Below the pieces are notes generated by a model that was given only the letters and a program-made list of their open reading frames with translations, was not told where the DNA came from and ran no database searches. The translations under genes were made by a program, and so were the position numbers. Shown piece after piece: positions 11,527 through 21,323 of a stretch of DNA of 64,000 nt; within the stretch, counting starts at the first letter, position 1, and each line of letters opens with the position of its first letter. The stretch comes from Litchfieldia alkalitelluris (lineage in GTDB: Bacteria > Bacillota > Bacilli > Bacillales > Salisediminibacteriaceae): positions 1,781,103-1,845,102 of the forward strand of contig NZ_KZ119600.1 of NCBI RefSeq assembly GCF_002153425.1, in the 5' to 3' direction.

Positions 11527-13344
11527 ATGAAAGTGAGTCCACGTATATCGGAAGAAAAAGTAGATGAGGTCAGAAGATCCGTAGACATTGTGGACGTGAT
11601 TAGTGAATATGTTCAATTGAAAAAGCAAGGAAGAAACCTTATTGGGTTATGTCCGTTTCATGGGGAGAAAACACCATCATTTTCCGTTTCACAAGATAAG
11701 CAATTGTACCATTGCTTTGGTTGTGGAGCTGGAGGTAATGTATTCTCATTTGTAATGGAAATAGAAGGGTTATCTTTCGTTGAATCAATTGTAAAAGTAG
11801 CTGATAAAGGAAATGTATCACTGCCAGAGGTAGATTTAGGGGATAATCAATCAAAGGAAGATGACACCTTAAACCAATGGTATAACGGTCATATATTGGC
11901 TGCTAAACTTTATCACCATATCCTCACTGCCACAGAGGAAGGAAAGGCTGCGAGAGAATACCTCCGAGAACGGGGGTTTACGAAGGAAGCAATCGATAAA
12001 TTTCAAATTGGTTATGCACCTAACTCATGGGATTTTCTCACGAATTTTTTACAAAAAAGAAATCTCCCATTATCGGAAATGGTGGATTGCGGATTGCTTT
12101 CAGTCAGAGAATTTGATCAAAAGCCCTTTGACCGATTCCGTGACAGAATTATGTTTCCTATTTGGAATAAACAAGGGAAAATCATTGCCTTTGGAGGTCG
12201 AATTCTAAAGGAGGGAAACCCTAAATATTTAAATAGCCCAGAATCTGGTGTATTTAATAAAAGTGAAACACTTTATTACATACACGAGGCCAGAAAGTCC
12301 ATTAGAAAAAAGAATGAAGCAGTTCTTTTTGAAGGGTATGTTGATGTTATTGCTGCCTGGAGAGCGGGTATAGACAACGGAGTTGCAACTTTAGGCACAG
12401 CCCTTACAGAGGGGCAGGCGAAGATGCTGCGCCGTAATACTGATCAAGTCATTTTATGCTATGACTCCGATAATGCAGGGCAGAATGCTACTTTTAAAAA
12501 CGCCCAAATTTTAGAGGGAACAGGAATACGTGTGAAAGTAGCGAAGCTGCCTGATGGAATGGATCCAGACGATTATATTCAAAAAAATGGTGTGGAACGG
12601 TTTTCGCAGGACATTATTGGTCAAAGCTTAACATTAATGGGTTTTAAGTTTCAATATTTCAGACGTGGGAAAAACTTACAAGATGAAGGCCAAAGGTTAG
12701 ATTATATTCAAAGAATCCTTCAAGAGATTTCAAAGCTCAAGCATGCTGTTGAACGTGATCATTATTTGAGACAGCTTTCAGAAGAATTCTCATTATCCCT
12801 GGAAGCATTAAAGCAGGAACAAGTTCAAATTTACAAATCACAATCGCGGCAGGATAAACAGGATAATAATAAAACAATCCAAAAGACAATGCATATCCCC
12901 GCACAGAAGAAACTACTTCCTGCACATGAAGCGGCGGAGAAATTGCTCTTAGCCCACATGCTGCAGAACAAAAGTGTTGCGTTTCAAGTGGAAGAACGCG
13001 TCGGGGGAGCATTTAATATAGATCAATATCAAGCCATAGCTGCTCATCTATATACCTTTTATAGTAAGGGGTACGAGCCTAATCCATCCCTTTTTATAGA
13101 ACAATTAGAGGATAAAGATTTAAAACGAATTACAACAGAGATTGCGATGATGACGATAGCGGATGATCTGTCTGAGCAAGAGCTGGAAGATTATTTTAAC
13201 CAAATAAAGAAATTCCCTAAAAAGCTCGAAATTGAAAAATTAAAGCTGGCTAGGAAAAAAGCAGAAGAAGAAAAAGACTATCTTAAAGCAGCCACCATTG
13301 GAATGGATATCATAAAGATGGAGCAAACACTGAAAAACACATAG
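11527..13344 (+). CDS. dnaG: DnaG DNA primase
   Basis: Makes RNA primers at the replication fork. Domains in order: CHC2 zinc finger (CPFH...CFGCG, residues about 40-65), TOPRIM catalytic core (VLFEGYVDVIAAW, about 265; YDSDNAGQNA, about 320; DGMDPDDYI) and a C-terminal helicase-binding domain. 605 aa is normal. ATG 11527 follows AAGGTTGGTGA. It is the first gene of the dnaG-sigA macromolecular synthesis operon. Confidence 0.97.
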   Translation: MKVSPRISEEKVDEVRRSVDIVDVISEYVQLKKQGRNLIGLCPFHGEKTPSFSVSQDKQLYHCFGCGAGGNVFSFVMEIEGLSFVESIVKVADKGNVSLPEVDLGDNQSKEDDTLNQWYNGHILAAKLYHHILTATEEGKAAREYLRERGFTKEAIDKFQIGYAPNSWDFLTNFLQKRNLPLSEMVDCGLLSVREFDQKPFDRFRDRIMFPIWNKQGKIIAFGGRILKEGNPKYLNSPESGVFNKSETLYYIHEARKSIRKKNEAVLFEGYVDVIAAWRAGIDNGVATLGTALTEGQAKMLRRNTDQVILCYDSDNAGQNATFKNAQILEGTGIRVKVAKLPDGMDPDDYIQKNGVERFSQDIIGQSLTLMGFKFQYFRRGKNLQDEGQRLDYIQRILQEISKLKHAVERDHYLRQLSEEFSLSLEALKQEQVQIYKSQSRQDKQDNNKTIQKTMHIPAQKKLLPAHEAAEKLLLAHMLQNKSVAFQVEERVGGAFNIDQYQAIAAHLYTFYSKGYEPNPSLFIEQLEDKDLKRITTEIAMMTIADDLSEQELEDYFNQIKKFPKKLEIEKLKLARKKAEEEKDYLKAATIGMDIIKMEQTLKNT

Positions 13345-13380
13345 TTTTTATTGTCTTGAATCATAGGAAGGAGGGGTCGC

Positions 13381-14499
13381 ATGGCTGAGAAACCGATACG
13401 CCCAATGGCGGAAGGTGATTTAACCATCGATCAAGTTAAAGAGCAATTACTAGAACTTGGGAAAAAACAAGGGAATTTATCTTATGCAGAAATAACGGAA
13501 CGCCTAGCTGCATTTGAACAGGATTCTGATCAAATGGATGAGTTCTTTGAATTTTTAGGTGAACAGGGGGTTGAAATTCTTAATGAAACAGAAGCGGTTC
13601 CAAGTCTTCAACAAGTAGAAAAAGAAGAAGCGGAATTTGACTTAAGTGATTTAAGTGTTCCTCCGGGAATTAAAATTAACGACCCTGTTAGAATGTATCT
13701 AAAAGAGATAGGGCGTGTACCCCTTCTATCAGCCGTTGAAGAAATTGACTTAGCGAAAAAAATAGAAAACGGTGATGAAGAAGCTAAGCGTCGTTTAGCT
13801 GAGGCAAACCTTAGACTTGTAGTAAGTATTGCAAAGCGTTATGTAGGTAGAGGTATGCTCTTCTTAGATCTTATTCAAGAAGGAAATATGGGTCTTATTA
13901 AAGCAGTTGAGAAGTTTGATTATAATAAGGGGTATAAATTTAGTACGTATGCTACTTGGTGGATTCGTCAGGCTATTACAAGGGCCATTGCTGACCAAGC
14001 AAGAACGATCCGTATACCAGTTCATATGGTTGAAACCATTAATAAATTAATTAGGGTACAACGACAGCTTCTTCAAGATCTTGGTCGTGAACCAACGCCA
14101 GAGGAAGTTTCAAAAGAAATGGACTTAACACCCGAAAAGGTTCGAGAAATTCTCAAAATTGCTCAGGAACCAGTTTCTCTAGAAACACCAATTGGGGAAG
14201 AAGATGACTCCCATTTAGGTGATTTCATCGAGGATCAGGAAGCACTAGCTCCATCCGATGCAGCCGCATATGAGCTATTAAAAGAGCAATTAGAAGACGT
14301 ATTAGATACACTAACTGATCGTGAAGAAAATGTACTAAGACTCCGCTTTGGCTTAGATGACGGCAGAACACGCACCCTGGAAGAGGTTGGGAAGGTGTTC
14401 GGCGTTACTCGTGAGCGTATCCGTCAAATTGAAGCAAAGGCTTTGCGTAAGCTTCGCCACCCGAGTCGTAGTAAACGGTTAAAAGACTTTTTAGAATAG
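13381..14499 (+). CDS. sigA: Primary sigma factor SigA (RpoD)
   Basis: Housekeeping sigma-70 factor, 372 aa. Region 1.2 ([16 protein letters not shown]), region 2 with the -10 recognition helix ([20 protein letters not shown]), region 3, and region 4 helix-turn-helix ([20 protein letters not shown]) are all visible. AAGGAGGGG stands before ATG 13381. It follows dnaG by 36 nt and ends the operon. Confidence 0.98.
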   Translation: MAEKPIRPMAEGDLTIDQVKEQLLELGKKQGNLSYAEITERLAAFEQDSDQMDEFFEFLGEQGVEILNETEAVPSLQQVEKEEAEFDLSDLSVPPGIKINDPVRMYLKEIGRVPLLSAVEEIDLAKKIENGDEEAKRRLAEANLRLVVSIAKRYVGRGMLFLDLIQEGNMGLIKAVEKFDYNKGYKFSTYATWWIRQAITRAIADQARTIRIPVHMVETINKLIRVQRQLLQDLGREPTPEEVSKEMDLTPEKVREILKIAQEPVSLETPIGEEDDSHLGDFIEDQEALAPSDAAAYELLKEQLEDVLDTLTDREENVLRLRFGLDDGRTRTLEEVGKVFGVTRERIRQIEAKALRKLRHPSRSKRLKDFLE

Positions 14500-14507
14500 T
14501 ACATTGA

Positions 14508-14537
14508 GAGCCTGACATTCCCTTGTCAGGCTTTTTA
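14508..14537 (+). terminator. Intrinsic terminator after sigA
   Basis: GCCTGACA / TGTCAGGC hairpin (14510-14531) followed by TTTTTATTT. Confidence 0.9.
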
Positions 14538-14544
14538 TTTGCAG

Positions 14545-14737
14545 CTCGTGACCATAGGCGCTTTCGCTTTAAAGTAGTGATTAGAAAAATAAATATTTTC
14601 TTCGAAACATTGTCTAGCTCCAGCGCCTACTCGCTACGGGGCACTTCGAAATGACAATAGAAGTCTAAAAAGCGCGACTTCTAATTGTCATTCCTCCACT
14701 GCCCTACGCTCGTGACCATAGGCGCTTGCGCTTTTCT
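14545..14737. repeat. GC-rich dispersed palindromic repeat (GCTCCAGCGCC type)
   Basis: The stretch begins and ends with near-identical copies of CTCGTGACCATAGGCGCTT (14545 and 14710). Between them lie CTAGCTCCAGCGCCTA, complementary to TAGGCGCT, and a second inverted pair AATGACAATAGAAGT / ACTTCTAATTGTCATT. GC content is well above the AT-rich surroundings. It looks like a Bacillaceae REP/MITE-like element with no ORF. The rest of the gap to 14920 shows nothing further. Confidence 0.7.
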
Positions 14738-14919
14738 TAATGTTAGCGTTATCATTTGTATTTATTTTACTTAGTTTTTCTCCCTAATGCAAATCACTTT
14801 ATAAAAATCTTTTCATGCAAAAATGGGCCATGAATAATTTGATATTAAATAGCTTAATGATATTATAGTGGTGTAGGATTGTGTTTTCAGCATTTTGGGA
14901 AGAGGTGTTATTCTCATCG

Positions 14920-15654
14920 ATGAAAATTATCGCCCACAGAGGTAACAAAAGATATACTCCAGAAAATACGATGGCTGCGTTTTACTCTGCATCATCATAT
15001 TTAGTAGATGGAATCGAACTTGATTTGCAGTTTACAAAAGATGAAGTTCCAGTTGTCATTCACGATAGTAAAATAGACCGTACAACAAATGGGCGTGGCT
15101 ATGTTAGCTCTTTTACTTTTAATGAATTACGGCAATTTGATGCTGGAAGCTGGTTTCATGAAATTTTTAGGGGAGAAAAGATTCCTTCATTCGAGGAAGT
15201 CTTGAACTGGGCTACAGATAAACAAATAACCCTTCACGTGGAGTTGAAAAAACAGAAAACTCTTCATCATGCTTTTGTTGATAAGTGTATGGGGTTAATT
15301 GATAATTCGGAGTTAGGAGATAATATTGTAATCTCGTCCTTTTACCCTCCATACCTATCGTATATTAAAGAAAAGCACCAAAGTATAAAAACAGCGTTGT
15401 TAACGAAAAGCCCTTTTTTTAGGGCGAAGGAATATTTAAGCAAAGTTGGCGCTGATGCGATCCATATCCGCCATAGTTATTATGGAGCAAGGTTTTATAG
15501 GAAATGGAGTACTAGTGGTATCCCGATAAGAACTTATCATATTCAAAGCATAAAGGAAGCTCTGAAATGCCATAAGCTTCGAGTGGATTCCATCATTACA
15601 AATGATCCTAGAAAGATGATTGAGATCTTCCACAATGTAAAAACAACTTCTTAG
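14920..15654 (+). CDS. Glycerophosphodiester phosphodiesterase family protein
   Basis: Cleaves glycerophosphodiesters from phospholipid turnover to glycerol-3-phosphate plus alcohol. The TIM-barrel start IIAHRGNKRYTPENT (catalytic His, Arg, Glu-Asn), then DGIELDLQFTKD and VVIHDSKIDRTTNG with the second His, are textbook. There is no signal peptide, so it is probably cytosolic. ATG 14920 gives the typical start one residue before the motif; an upstream frame from GTG 14881 adds 13 residues. It is monocistronic. Confidence 0.9.
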   Translation: MKIIAHRGNKRYTPENTMAAFYSASSYLVDGIELDLQFTKDEVPVVIHDSKIDRTTNGRGYVSSFTFNELRQFDAGSWFHEIFRGEKIPSFEEVLNWATDKQITLHVELKKQKTLHHAFVDKCMGLIDNSELGDNIVISSFYPPYLSYIKEKHQSIKTALLTKSPFFRAKEYLSKVGADAIHIRHSYYGARFYRKWSTSGIPIRTYHIQSIKEALKCHKLRVDSIITNDPRKMIEIFHNVKTTS

Positions 15655-15785
15655 CTTTTCCAGTGTATTTCATTTTACTTTTCTATTATTGTTTTTTAAA
15701 GTACAATTAGTGATAGCTTTGCTATTGCACAAGCGTTGGGTTCAAATATTGAAATTATTTCATTTGTTAAAGGAGGTACATAATC

Positions 15786-16160
15786 ATGAAAGGGAAACCC
15801 CTTTATCCGTTTGCCATTACCGCTGTGTTAGGGATTGGTTTAATCATTATCTTGTCATTCTATGGTTTAAATCAAGGCGGTGAGATGGCTGGAGAAGATG
15901 GCGCTGAAGAAGTGCAATTTGAAACATCATATGAGTTAGGTGAACATGTTTACGAGCAAAACTGTATTTCATGTCACGGTGGTGATTTATCTGGTGTGGG
16001 TGGAAATCCAGCATTAAATGATCTAGAAGGTCGAATGAGTCCAGATGACATCGCTACTATCATCTCTGGTGGTACAGATGGCGGAATGCCTGCTTTCGGA
16101 CAGTTATCAAACGATGAATTAGATGCTGTTGTTGAATTTTTACTAGAAGAATCAGAATAA
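15786..16160 (+). CDS. cccA: Membrane-anchored cytochrome c550
   Basis: Small c-type cytochrome with one N-terminal membrane helix (residues about 8-28) and an outer haem domain. The haem site CISCH and the axial Met region GGMPAFG are present; 124 aa. A strong AAAGGAGGTACATAATC precedes the ATG. The position after sigA is that of B. subtilis cccA. Confidence 0.94.
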   Translation: MKGKPLYPFAITAVLGIGLIIILSFYGLNQGGEMAGEDGAEEVQFETSYELGEHVYEQNCISCHGGDLSGVGGNPALNDLEGRMSPDDIATIISGGTDGGMPAFGQLSNDELDAVVEFLLEESE

Positions 16161-16180
16161 CATAAGCTATGAAGAGGAAA

Positions 16181-16210
16181 GAAGGATAAACGTATCCTTC
16201 TTTTTTTCGA
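16181..16210 (+). terminator. Intrinsic terminator after cccA
   Basis: AGAAGGATA / TATCCTTCT hairpin followed by seven Ts. Confidence 0.88.
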
Positions 16211-16279
16211 ATGGCATACCATGCGCCATTTCTCGTTAGCTTCGAATATAAGACAAAATTTAGAACATAGGTGAAAATC

Positions 16280-16987
16280 ATGAATGAACTAATTATTTCC
16301 AAACGCTTAGAAACCGTAGCTTCATATGTAAATAAAGGAGCGAAAATAGCTGATATTGGATCAGATCACGCATATTTACCTGTTTATTTAGTCAGTCAGG
16401 GTATTGCTGACTATGCCATTGCTGGAGAGGTGAATAAAGGGCCGCTACAGGCTGCGGAAAACCAGGTGAAAAAGTATGGGTATGAGGAACAAATAAAAAC
16501 GAAATTAGGCAATGGCCTAGCAGTTTTAGAAGGGGAAGTTATCGATACTGTAACTATTGCAGGTATGGGCGGTCCCCTCATTGCAGATATTCTAGAAGGT
16601 GGAAAAGAACATTTAACATACATAGAAAGGCTTATATTACAGCCTAATATTGCTGCTGACCGTATTAGGGCGTGGCTGATTGAAAATAACTGGCAGCTCA
16701 TTGATGAGGAAATTTTGAAAGAGGATGGTCATATTTATGAGGTTTTAGTAGCAGAACCTGGTGACCCGCTGTTTCTCTACGGCAAAAATGAAGTAGAGAA
16801 AAAGGTATGGCTTGGACCAAAACTTTCTTCTGAAAAAAACAATGCATTTTTAGAAAAGTGGACAAAGGAACATGAACAGCTAGAAAAAATAAAAGTAAAG
16901 TTAAGTGAAGCTAGTGCACCAAATATAGAGAGTAAGCAAAGTGATATTGAAAAGAAAATTACTTGGTTGAAGGAGGAACTATCATGA
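16280..16987 (+). CDS. trmK: TrmK tRNA (adenine22-N1)-methyltransferase
   Basis: SAM-dependent methylation of A22 in tRNA. Rossmann motifs ADIGSDHAYLP and AIAGEVNKGP, and the AGMGGPLI catalytic segment are clear. ATG 16280 is 5 nt after AGGTGA; the GTG at 16271 overlaps that ribosome-binding site. The stop overlaps the next gene by 4 nt (ATGA). Confidence 0.94.
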   Translation: MNELIISKRLETVASYVNKGAKIADIGSDHAYLPVYLVSQGIADYAIAGEVNKGPLQAAENQVKKYGYEEQIKTKLGNGLAVLEGEVIDTVTIAGMGGPLIADILEGGKEHLTYIERLILQPNIAADRIRAWLIENNWQLIDEEILKEDGHIYEVLVAEPGDPLFLYGKNEVEKKVWLGPKLSSEKNNAFLEKWTKEHEQLEKIKVKLSEASAPNIESKQSDIEKKITWLKEELS

Positions 16988-18102
16988 AGCAAGCCAATGC
17001 GCAAGCGATTATTCAAGAGTTTGAATCTTTTTCACCGAAATCGTACGCTGTGGAAGGGGATAAGATTGGACTGCAGGTAGGAACACTCAATAAACAAGTA
17101 AAGAAGGTTATGGTTGCTTTAGACGTGATTGAACCTGTAGTAGATGAAGCAATTGAAGCTGGCGTGGATCTTATTATTGCACACCACCCAATCATTTTTA
17201 GGCCGATCAAGGCACTTCGTACTGATCAACCTTATGGTAGAACGATAGAGAAGCTTATAAAGCATGATATTACGGTATATGCAGCGCATACGAATTTAGA
17301 TGTAGCACCAGGTGGTGTCAATGATTTAATGGCAGAAGCCCTTGGTCTAGAAAATACAGATGTTTTATCAGAAACCACAGAAGACCCATTAAAGAAGCTT
17401 GTAGTCTTTGTTCCAGAAGAACAGGCAGACGCAGTACGTGAAGCTATTGGAACTGCAGGAGCGGGTCACATAGGCAATTACAGTCATTGTACATTTAACA
17501 CAAATGGAACAGGTACATTTAAGCCTGGTGAAGGGACGAATCCGTTTATTGGGAAACAGGGGAAAATGGAATTTGTACCTGAAGTGAAGGTAGAAAGCGT
17601 TTTTTATGCATCAGCTGAAAAAAGAGTGTTACGCGCGCTGCTTAAGGCCCATCCTTATGAGGAACCTGCCTATGATATTTATGATATGGCGAATCCAGGC
17701 AAACCCCTTGGACTCGGGCGCATCGGAGAACTACCGGCGGAAATGTCCCTTCGTGATTTTGCAAGCCATGTAAAAACTGCATTTGAAGTAGATGGAGCCC
17801 GTGTTGTAGGTGATTTAAATCGCCCAGTAAAGAAAGTTGGAGTGCTTGGGGGAGACGGTAATAAATACGTGTCTAGTGCCTTATATAAAGGGGCTGATGT
17901 TTACGTAACTGGTGACATGTACTATCATGTTGCCCACGATGCCATGATGGACGGACTTGCCATAGTAGATCCAGGGCATAATGTGGAAAAAATCATGAAG
18001 CAGGCAGTTAAAGAAAGGATTGCTGCTTTTATTGAGGCTAAGAATTATGATACGGAAGTGATTGTTTCTAAACTTCATACAGATCCGTTTCAATTTGTTT
18101 AA
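16984..18102 (+). CDS. yqfO: Nif3-like dinuclear metal-centre protein YqfO
   Basis: NIF3/DUF34 family with a central PII/CutA-like insert; it forms a hexameric toroid. Metal-binding segments IIAHHPIIF and YAAHTNLD are at the N-terminal half, the insert KKLVVFVPEEQADAVREA at about residue 135, and GHNVEKIMKQ near the end. ATG 16984 follows AAGGAGGAACTATC; the ORF upstream to 16963 is only the tail of trmK in another frame. The trmK-yqfO pairing is conserved. Confidence 0.94.
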   Translation: MKQANAQAIIQEFESFSPKSYAVEGDKIGLQVGTLNKQVKKVMVALDVIEPVVDEAIEAGVDLIIAHHPIIFRPIKALRTDQPYGRTIEKLIKHDITVYAAHTNLDVAPGGVNDLMAEALGLENTDVLSETTEDPLKKLVVFVPEEQADAVREAIGTAGAGHIGNYSHCTFNTNGTGTFKPGEGTNPFIGKQGKMEFVPEVKVESVFYASAEKRVLRALLKAHPYEEPAYDIYDMANPGKPLGLGRIGELPAEMSLRDFASHVKTAFEVDGARVVGDLNRPVKKVGVLGGDGNKYVSSALYKGADVYVTGDMYYHVAHDAMMDGLAIVDPGHNVEKIMKQAVKERIAAFIEAKNYDTEVIVSKLHTDPFQFV

Positions 18103-18146
18103 ATCTTTTTGTTTTGTTTATGCGTTTATGTATAAATAACAAAGAA

Positions 18147-18184
18147 ACACTTAGCTGCCTTATTCTCAGCTAAGTGTTTTTGTC
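18147..18184. terminator. Terminator between convergent yqfO and ispH
   Basis: ACACTTAGCTG / CAGCTAAGTGT stem with TTTTT on the + side. It is likely to serve the convergent ends. Confidence 0.85.
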
Positions 18185-18216
18185 TATGTGGCCGATGACC
18201 AAACTGCTTTCCCTTT

Positions 18217-19170
18217 CTATTTTGCGGAAGCTTTCTTTTTTACTTTTGGTAAAATTCTCGTTAGTTTTACTGTACTTGTTGTATCCCAAGTATGTGGATC
18301 GTCTTCATCAAACTTCTCAAGGAAGCTGATTACTTCTTTTGTGATCGGAGTCGGCGTACTAGCTCCCGCTGTTACGGCAACTTTACTAATTCCTTTGAGC
18401 CACTCTAGGTTAAGCTCATTTACATTAGCGATGCGATAAGCTGGAGTTCCTGCAATTTCCTTAGAAACTTGCGCCAGTCGATTCGAGTTGTTACTTTTCG
18501 GGTCCCCTACAACGACTAATAAGTCTGCTTGTTTTGCCTGTTCTGCAACTGCTTCTTGACGCACCTGAGTAGCCATACATATTTCATTATGAACTTCAGC
18601 ATGAGGGTACTTCTTCAAGGCTGCATTAATTAAATGTCCCACATCCCATTGGCTCATCGTTGTTTGGTTAGTAATCAGTATGTTTTCACTAGTAATGTTA
18701 AGTTGGTCTACATCGTCTTGATTTTCAACTAGATGTACAATATCTGGGGCAACCCCTAAAGCTCCTTCTGGTTCAGGGTGTCCCTTTTTTCCGATATAAA
18801 TAATTTCATAGTCCTCTTCCTTTTTTTCTCGGATAAGGTCATGAGTTCTCGTTACATCTGGACAAGTTGCATCAACTGTTGTGAGGCCCTTTTCCTTTGC
18901 GAGCTTTCTTACTTCCGGAGAGACCCCATGTGCTGTAAAAATGACAGTACCCTTATCAACCTTTTTTAAAATTTCAAGGCGATTTGGTCCATCTAAAGTA
19001 ACAATCCCTTCTTCTGTAAAAGCTTCTGTAACATGTTTATTATGAACGATCATACCTAATATATAGATTGGTCTAGGTAGATCTAAATTTTCAACCGCCT
19101 GTCTAGCTAATACCATTGCGTCAACAACACCATAGCAGTAGCCACGCGGAGAAATTTTGATGACATCCAT
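18217..19170 (-). CDS. ispH: IspH (LytB) HMBPP reductase
   Basis: Last step of the MEP isoprenoid pathway, a [4Fe-4S] enzyme producing IPP and DMAPP. Cluster cysteines are seen in [16 protein letters not shown] and [18 protein letters not shown] and TAGASTPT also match. The frame extends to 19221, but the ATG pair at 19173/19170 lies behind GAGGAGGAAT and the family starts at [10 protein letters not shown]. It pairs functionally with ispG (37998-39119). Confidence 0.96.
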   Translation of the reverse strand: MDVIKISPRGYCYGVVDAMVLARQAVENLDLPRPIYILGMIVHNKHVTEAFTEEGIVTLDGPNRLEILKKVDKGTVIFTAHGVSPEVRKLAKEKGLTTVDATCPDVTRTHDLIREKKEEDYEIIYIGKKGHPEPEGALGVAPDIVHLVENQDDVDQLNITSENILITNQTTMSQWDVGHLINAALKKYPHAEVHNEICMATQVRQEAVAEQAKQADLLVVVGDPKSNNSNRLAQVSKEIAGTPAYRIANVNELNLEWLKGISKVAVTAGASTPTPITKEVISFLEKFDEDDPHTWDTTSTVKLTRILPKVKKKASAK

Positions 19171-19273
19171 CATGATTCCTCCTCTATGTGAATCAATATT
19201 TATAAACAATCTAACTACCATTATAAAGTGAAAATGAGTAAATTGACAATGATAGGGTATAAAATAAACTTTG

Positions 19274-19400
19274 TTTAATTGCCCAAAGCGATGGTGCAGT
19301 CATTGTAAAGGTAAAAAAAAGGTGATTTAATTGCCCGAAGAACTGGTGCGCAAGTTGTAAAGGTAAAATAAACACGATTTAATTGCCCGAATGCCTACTT
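19274..19400. repeat. 52-bp imperfect tandem repeat, about 2.5 copies
   Basis: Copies start at 19274, 19326 and 19378 (TTTAATTGCCC...), with GTAAAGGTAAA conserved inside; the sequence just before 19274 resembles another partial copy. Shared pieces (GGTAAAATAAA, TTTAA-TTCCC-like) link it to the array at 60 kb. It has no ORF. Confidence 0.75.
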
Positions 19401-19449
19401 CAACCGATATTCCTGCAGCGAAACAACAGCAAAGTCCTACAAAGCCAAA

Positions 19450-19483
19450 GAAAAAGCCTTTCGCTAATTACGAAAGACTTTTT
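19450..19483. terminator. Terminator after carD-like gene
   Basis: AAAAAGCCTTTCG / CGAAAGACTTTTT stem with A/T runs on both sides. It can terminate the minus-strand gene ending at 19496. Confidence 0.75.
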
Positions 19484-19495
19484 AGTGACCAAATG

Positions 19496-19990
19496 TTATG
19501 CACCTTTTGAATTATCAGTTATAAACTGGTAAGCTTCTTCTTCTGAAAGGTCGTTTACAAGCATGAGTTCGCTCACGATAAACTGTTTTGCCCGATCTAA
19601 ATTCTTTCTGTCTTCCATGTGCAAACCGTTTGTACGCTCTCCTTCTTTCGAAGTGAGATTCGAGATTACCATCGCTGCATCCATGATATCTCCTGATTTT
19701 AACAATGTTTCATTTTCCTTAGAATAAGGTCGTGCCGCATCCTTTTTGGAGGTTGATGATTCAGTCGGCTTTAAAGCAGTTGCCAACTCATCTATTTGCT
19801 TAGGTTGTATTATCTTTCGTAATCCTGAAGTTTTAACGCGATTTTCAGGTAACATTAACGTTACATGATTAAGTGGAAAGAAAACGACGAAATAGTTTAA
19901 TTTTTCACCGAGGATATCCTTCTCTTCAATATCCTGAATCGTTCCAGCTCCATGATATGGATAAACGACGTGATCACCGACTTTGAACAT
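19496..19990 (-). CDS. CarD-like transcription regulator
   Basis: N-terminal CarD/TRCF RNA-polymerase interaction domain (FKVGDHVVYPYHGAGTIQDIEEK, residues 1-60), then a helical C-terminal part (about 95-164) as in CarD factors that bind RNA polymerase and upstream fork DNA. ATG 19990 is 8 nt from GGAGG; the in-frame ATG 19996 is too close to it. 164 aa. It sits between ispH and yqfQ, an insertion relative to the B. subtilis order. Confidence 0.85.
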   Translation of the reverse strand: MFKVGDHVVYPYHGAGTIQDIEEKDILGEKLNYFVVFFPLNHVTLMLPENRVKTSGLRKIIQPKQIDELATALKPTESSTSKKDAARPYSKENETLLKSGDIMDAAMVISNLTSKEGERTNGLHMEDRKNLDRAKQFIVSELMLVNDLSEEEAYQFITDNSKGA

Positions 19991-20091
19991 GAGCATTCCT
20001 CCAATACAATAGTAAGTTCTATTGTATCATATTTGGAAGCAAATTTAAAATTTTACTATGGAAATATAAATAAGTCAATGGAAAATAACTA

Positions 20092-20131
20092 AAAGAAATC
20101 CAGTCATTCACTAGAGGTGACTGGATTTCTT
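20092..20131 (-). terminator. Terminator of yqfQ
   Basis: AGAAATCCAGTCA / TGACTGGATTTCTT hairpin directly at the yqfQ stop codon. Confidence 0.8.
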
Positions 20132-21110
20132 AGATGTAAAGTTTTGGTTGAGGAAATTCTCCAGTAGTGCTCTTGGTCTGTCTTTTCTTCTTTTTCTTTA
20201 CACTGCTACTTTTTTCTGACGTACTTGAAGAAACTTTTCCCTTTGAAGTATCTTTTTTCTTAGTGTTTGAAGTTATGTTATTACTTTTTTTAGACCCTAT
20301 ATCTTTATTTTTCTTTTTCTTTTCAGTTACATCTTCATTTTCAGTATCATCATCGTTAGCTTCTAAATCTGATTTATCCCCTTCAAGATCTTTAGCCTTG
20401 TCATCTACCTCATCTTCGCTTGATTCTGCTTCTTCTCCATCAGAATCTGACTCAGTATCTTCTTCGGTTTCGTTATCTGCGTCATTATCATCATTGCTTG
20501 AGTTTAATACTTCCATCATCTGAGGTAGCGATTTTAATAAAGGGCCGTATTGCTGAACCATGGGTCCCACTTGCTGGACCGTTTCTAACGCTTTTTGAGC
20601 ATTTTCAACAAAACCTAAGATGGATTCAATAGCACTTCCTGAATTGGAAGCGGTTGATGCCGCAGCCGCTGCAGTTCCCAAGGCTGATCCACCAGCAGCT
20701 CCAGCTGCAGAGGCAGCACCAGTAGCACCAGCAGCCCCTGAGGCTAAATTAGCAGCACCTCCTGCCGCACGAGCCCCATGCATTGCTCCACTCGCTGCGT
20801 TCACAGTATTCATGGCTCCACCAGCTGTGTTCGCAGCATTCATGGCTCCATTAGCCATATTGGCAGCATTCCCCGCGCCAGCCATTCTACGACCGCCACC
20901 GAATAATCTTGCTAGCAAACCGCCGCCACGGGGGGCCTGCATAGGAGCTTGTGCATTAGAAAAGGCTTGCGCTCCTTGCTGGATACCTTGTTGTACTCCC
21001 TGTTGTACACCTTGTTGTGAAAATCCTCCAGCTCCTCTCGCAAAAAGTCCCCCGCCAAAAGGGGGAGTTGAGTTTCCAGGAGGTGAAGAAGGGCGTGGTC
21101 CAAACATCAT
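20130..21110 (-). CDS. yqfQ: VrrA/YqfQ-like low-complexity protein
   Basis: 326 aa, function unknown. N-terminal MMFGPRPSSPPGN, Gly/Gln-rich repeats (QQGVQQGVQQGIQQG), then Ala/Gly/Asn-rich repeats (MNAANTAGGAMN-type), a short helical segment with QQVGPMVQQYGPLLKSL, and a long acidic then Lys/Ser-rich tail. This layout and its place between ispH and cshB match YqfQ; its B. anthracis relative VrrA varies in repeat number. ATG 21110 lies 6 nt after AAGG; the upstream extension to 21179 is unsupported. Confidence 0.8.
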   Translation of the reverse strand: MMFGPRPSSPPGNSTPPFGGGLFARGAGGFSQQGVQQGVQQGIQQGAQAFSNAQAPMQAPRGGGLLARLFGGGRRMAGAGNAANMANGAMNAANTAGGAMNTVNAASGAMHGARAAGGAANLASGAAGATGAASAAGAAGGSALGTAAAAASTASNSGSAIESILGFVENAQKALETVQQVGPMVQQYGPLLKSLPQMMEVLNSSNDDNDADNETEEDTESDSDGEEAESSEDEVDDKAKDLEGDKSDLEANDDDTENEDVTEKKKKNKDIGSKKSNNITSNTKKKDTSKGKVSSSTSEKSSSVKKKKKRQTKSTTGEFPQPKLYI

Positions 21111-21323
21111 GACCATCCTTTCAATACATGATCTTCTCCTGTTAGGTATATGCAAGATAAAGAAATTTGGTATAGGCACACCTATATATTGTAGAAAATA
21201 ATAGTGACATTAAAGTGACATTACTTATGACTTTGGACAAAATTGGCTAAAATTCTTATATTTATGTTAAAATGTATAGTTAGTGTAAAGAGAAAATGAG
21301 GTTTTAAGGAAGGATAATACAAG

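Noticed and set aside
20620-21201. 193-aa plus-strand Ala/Pro-rich ORF
   Set aside because: Antisense shadow of the Ala/Gly-rich yqfQ coding region, without a ribosome-binding site.
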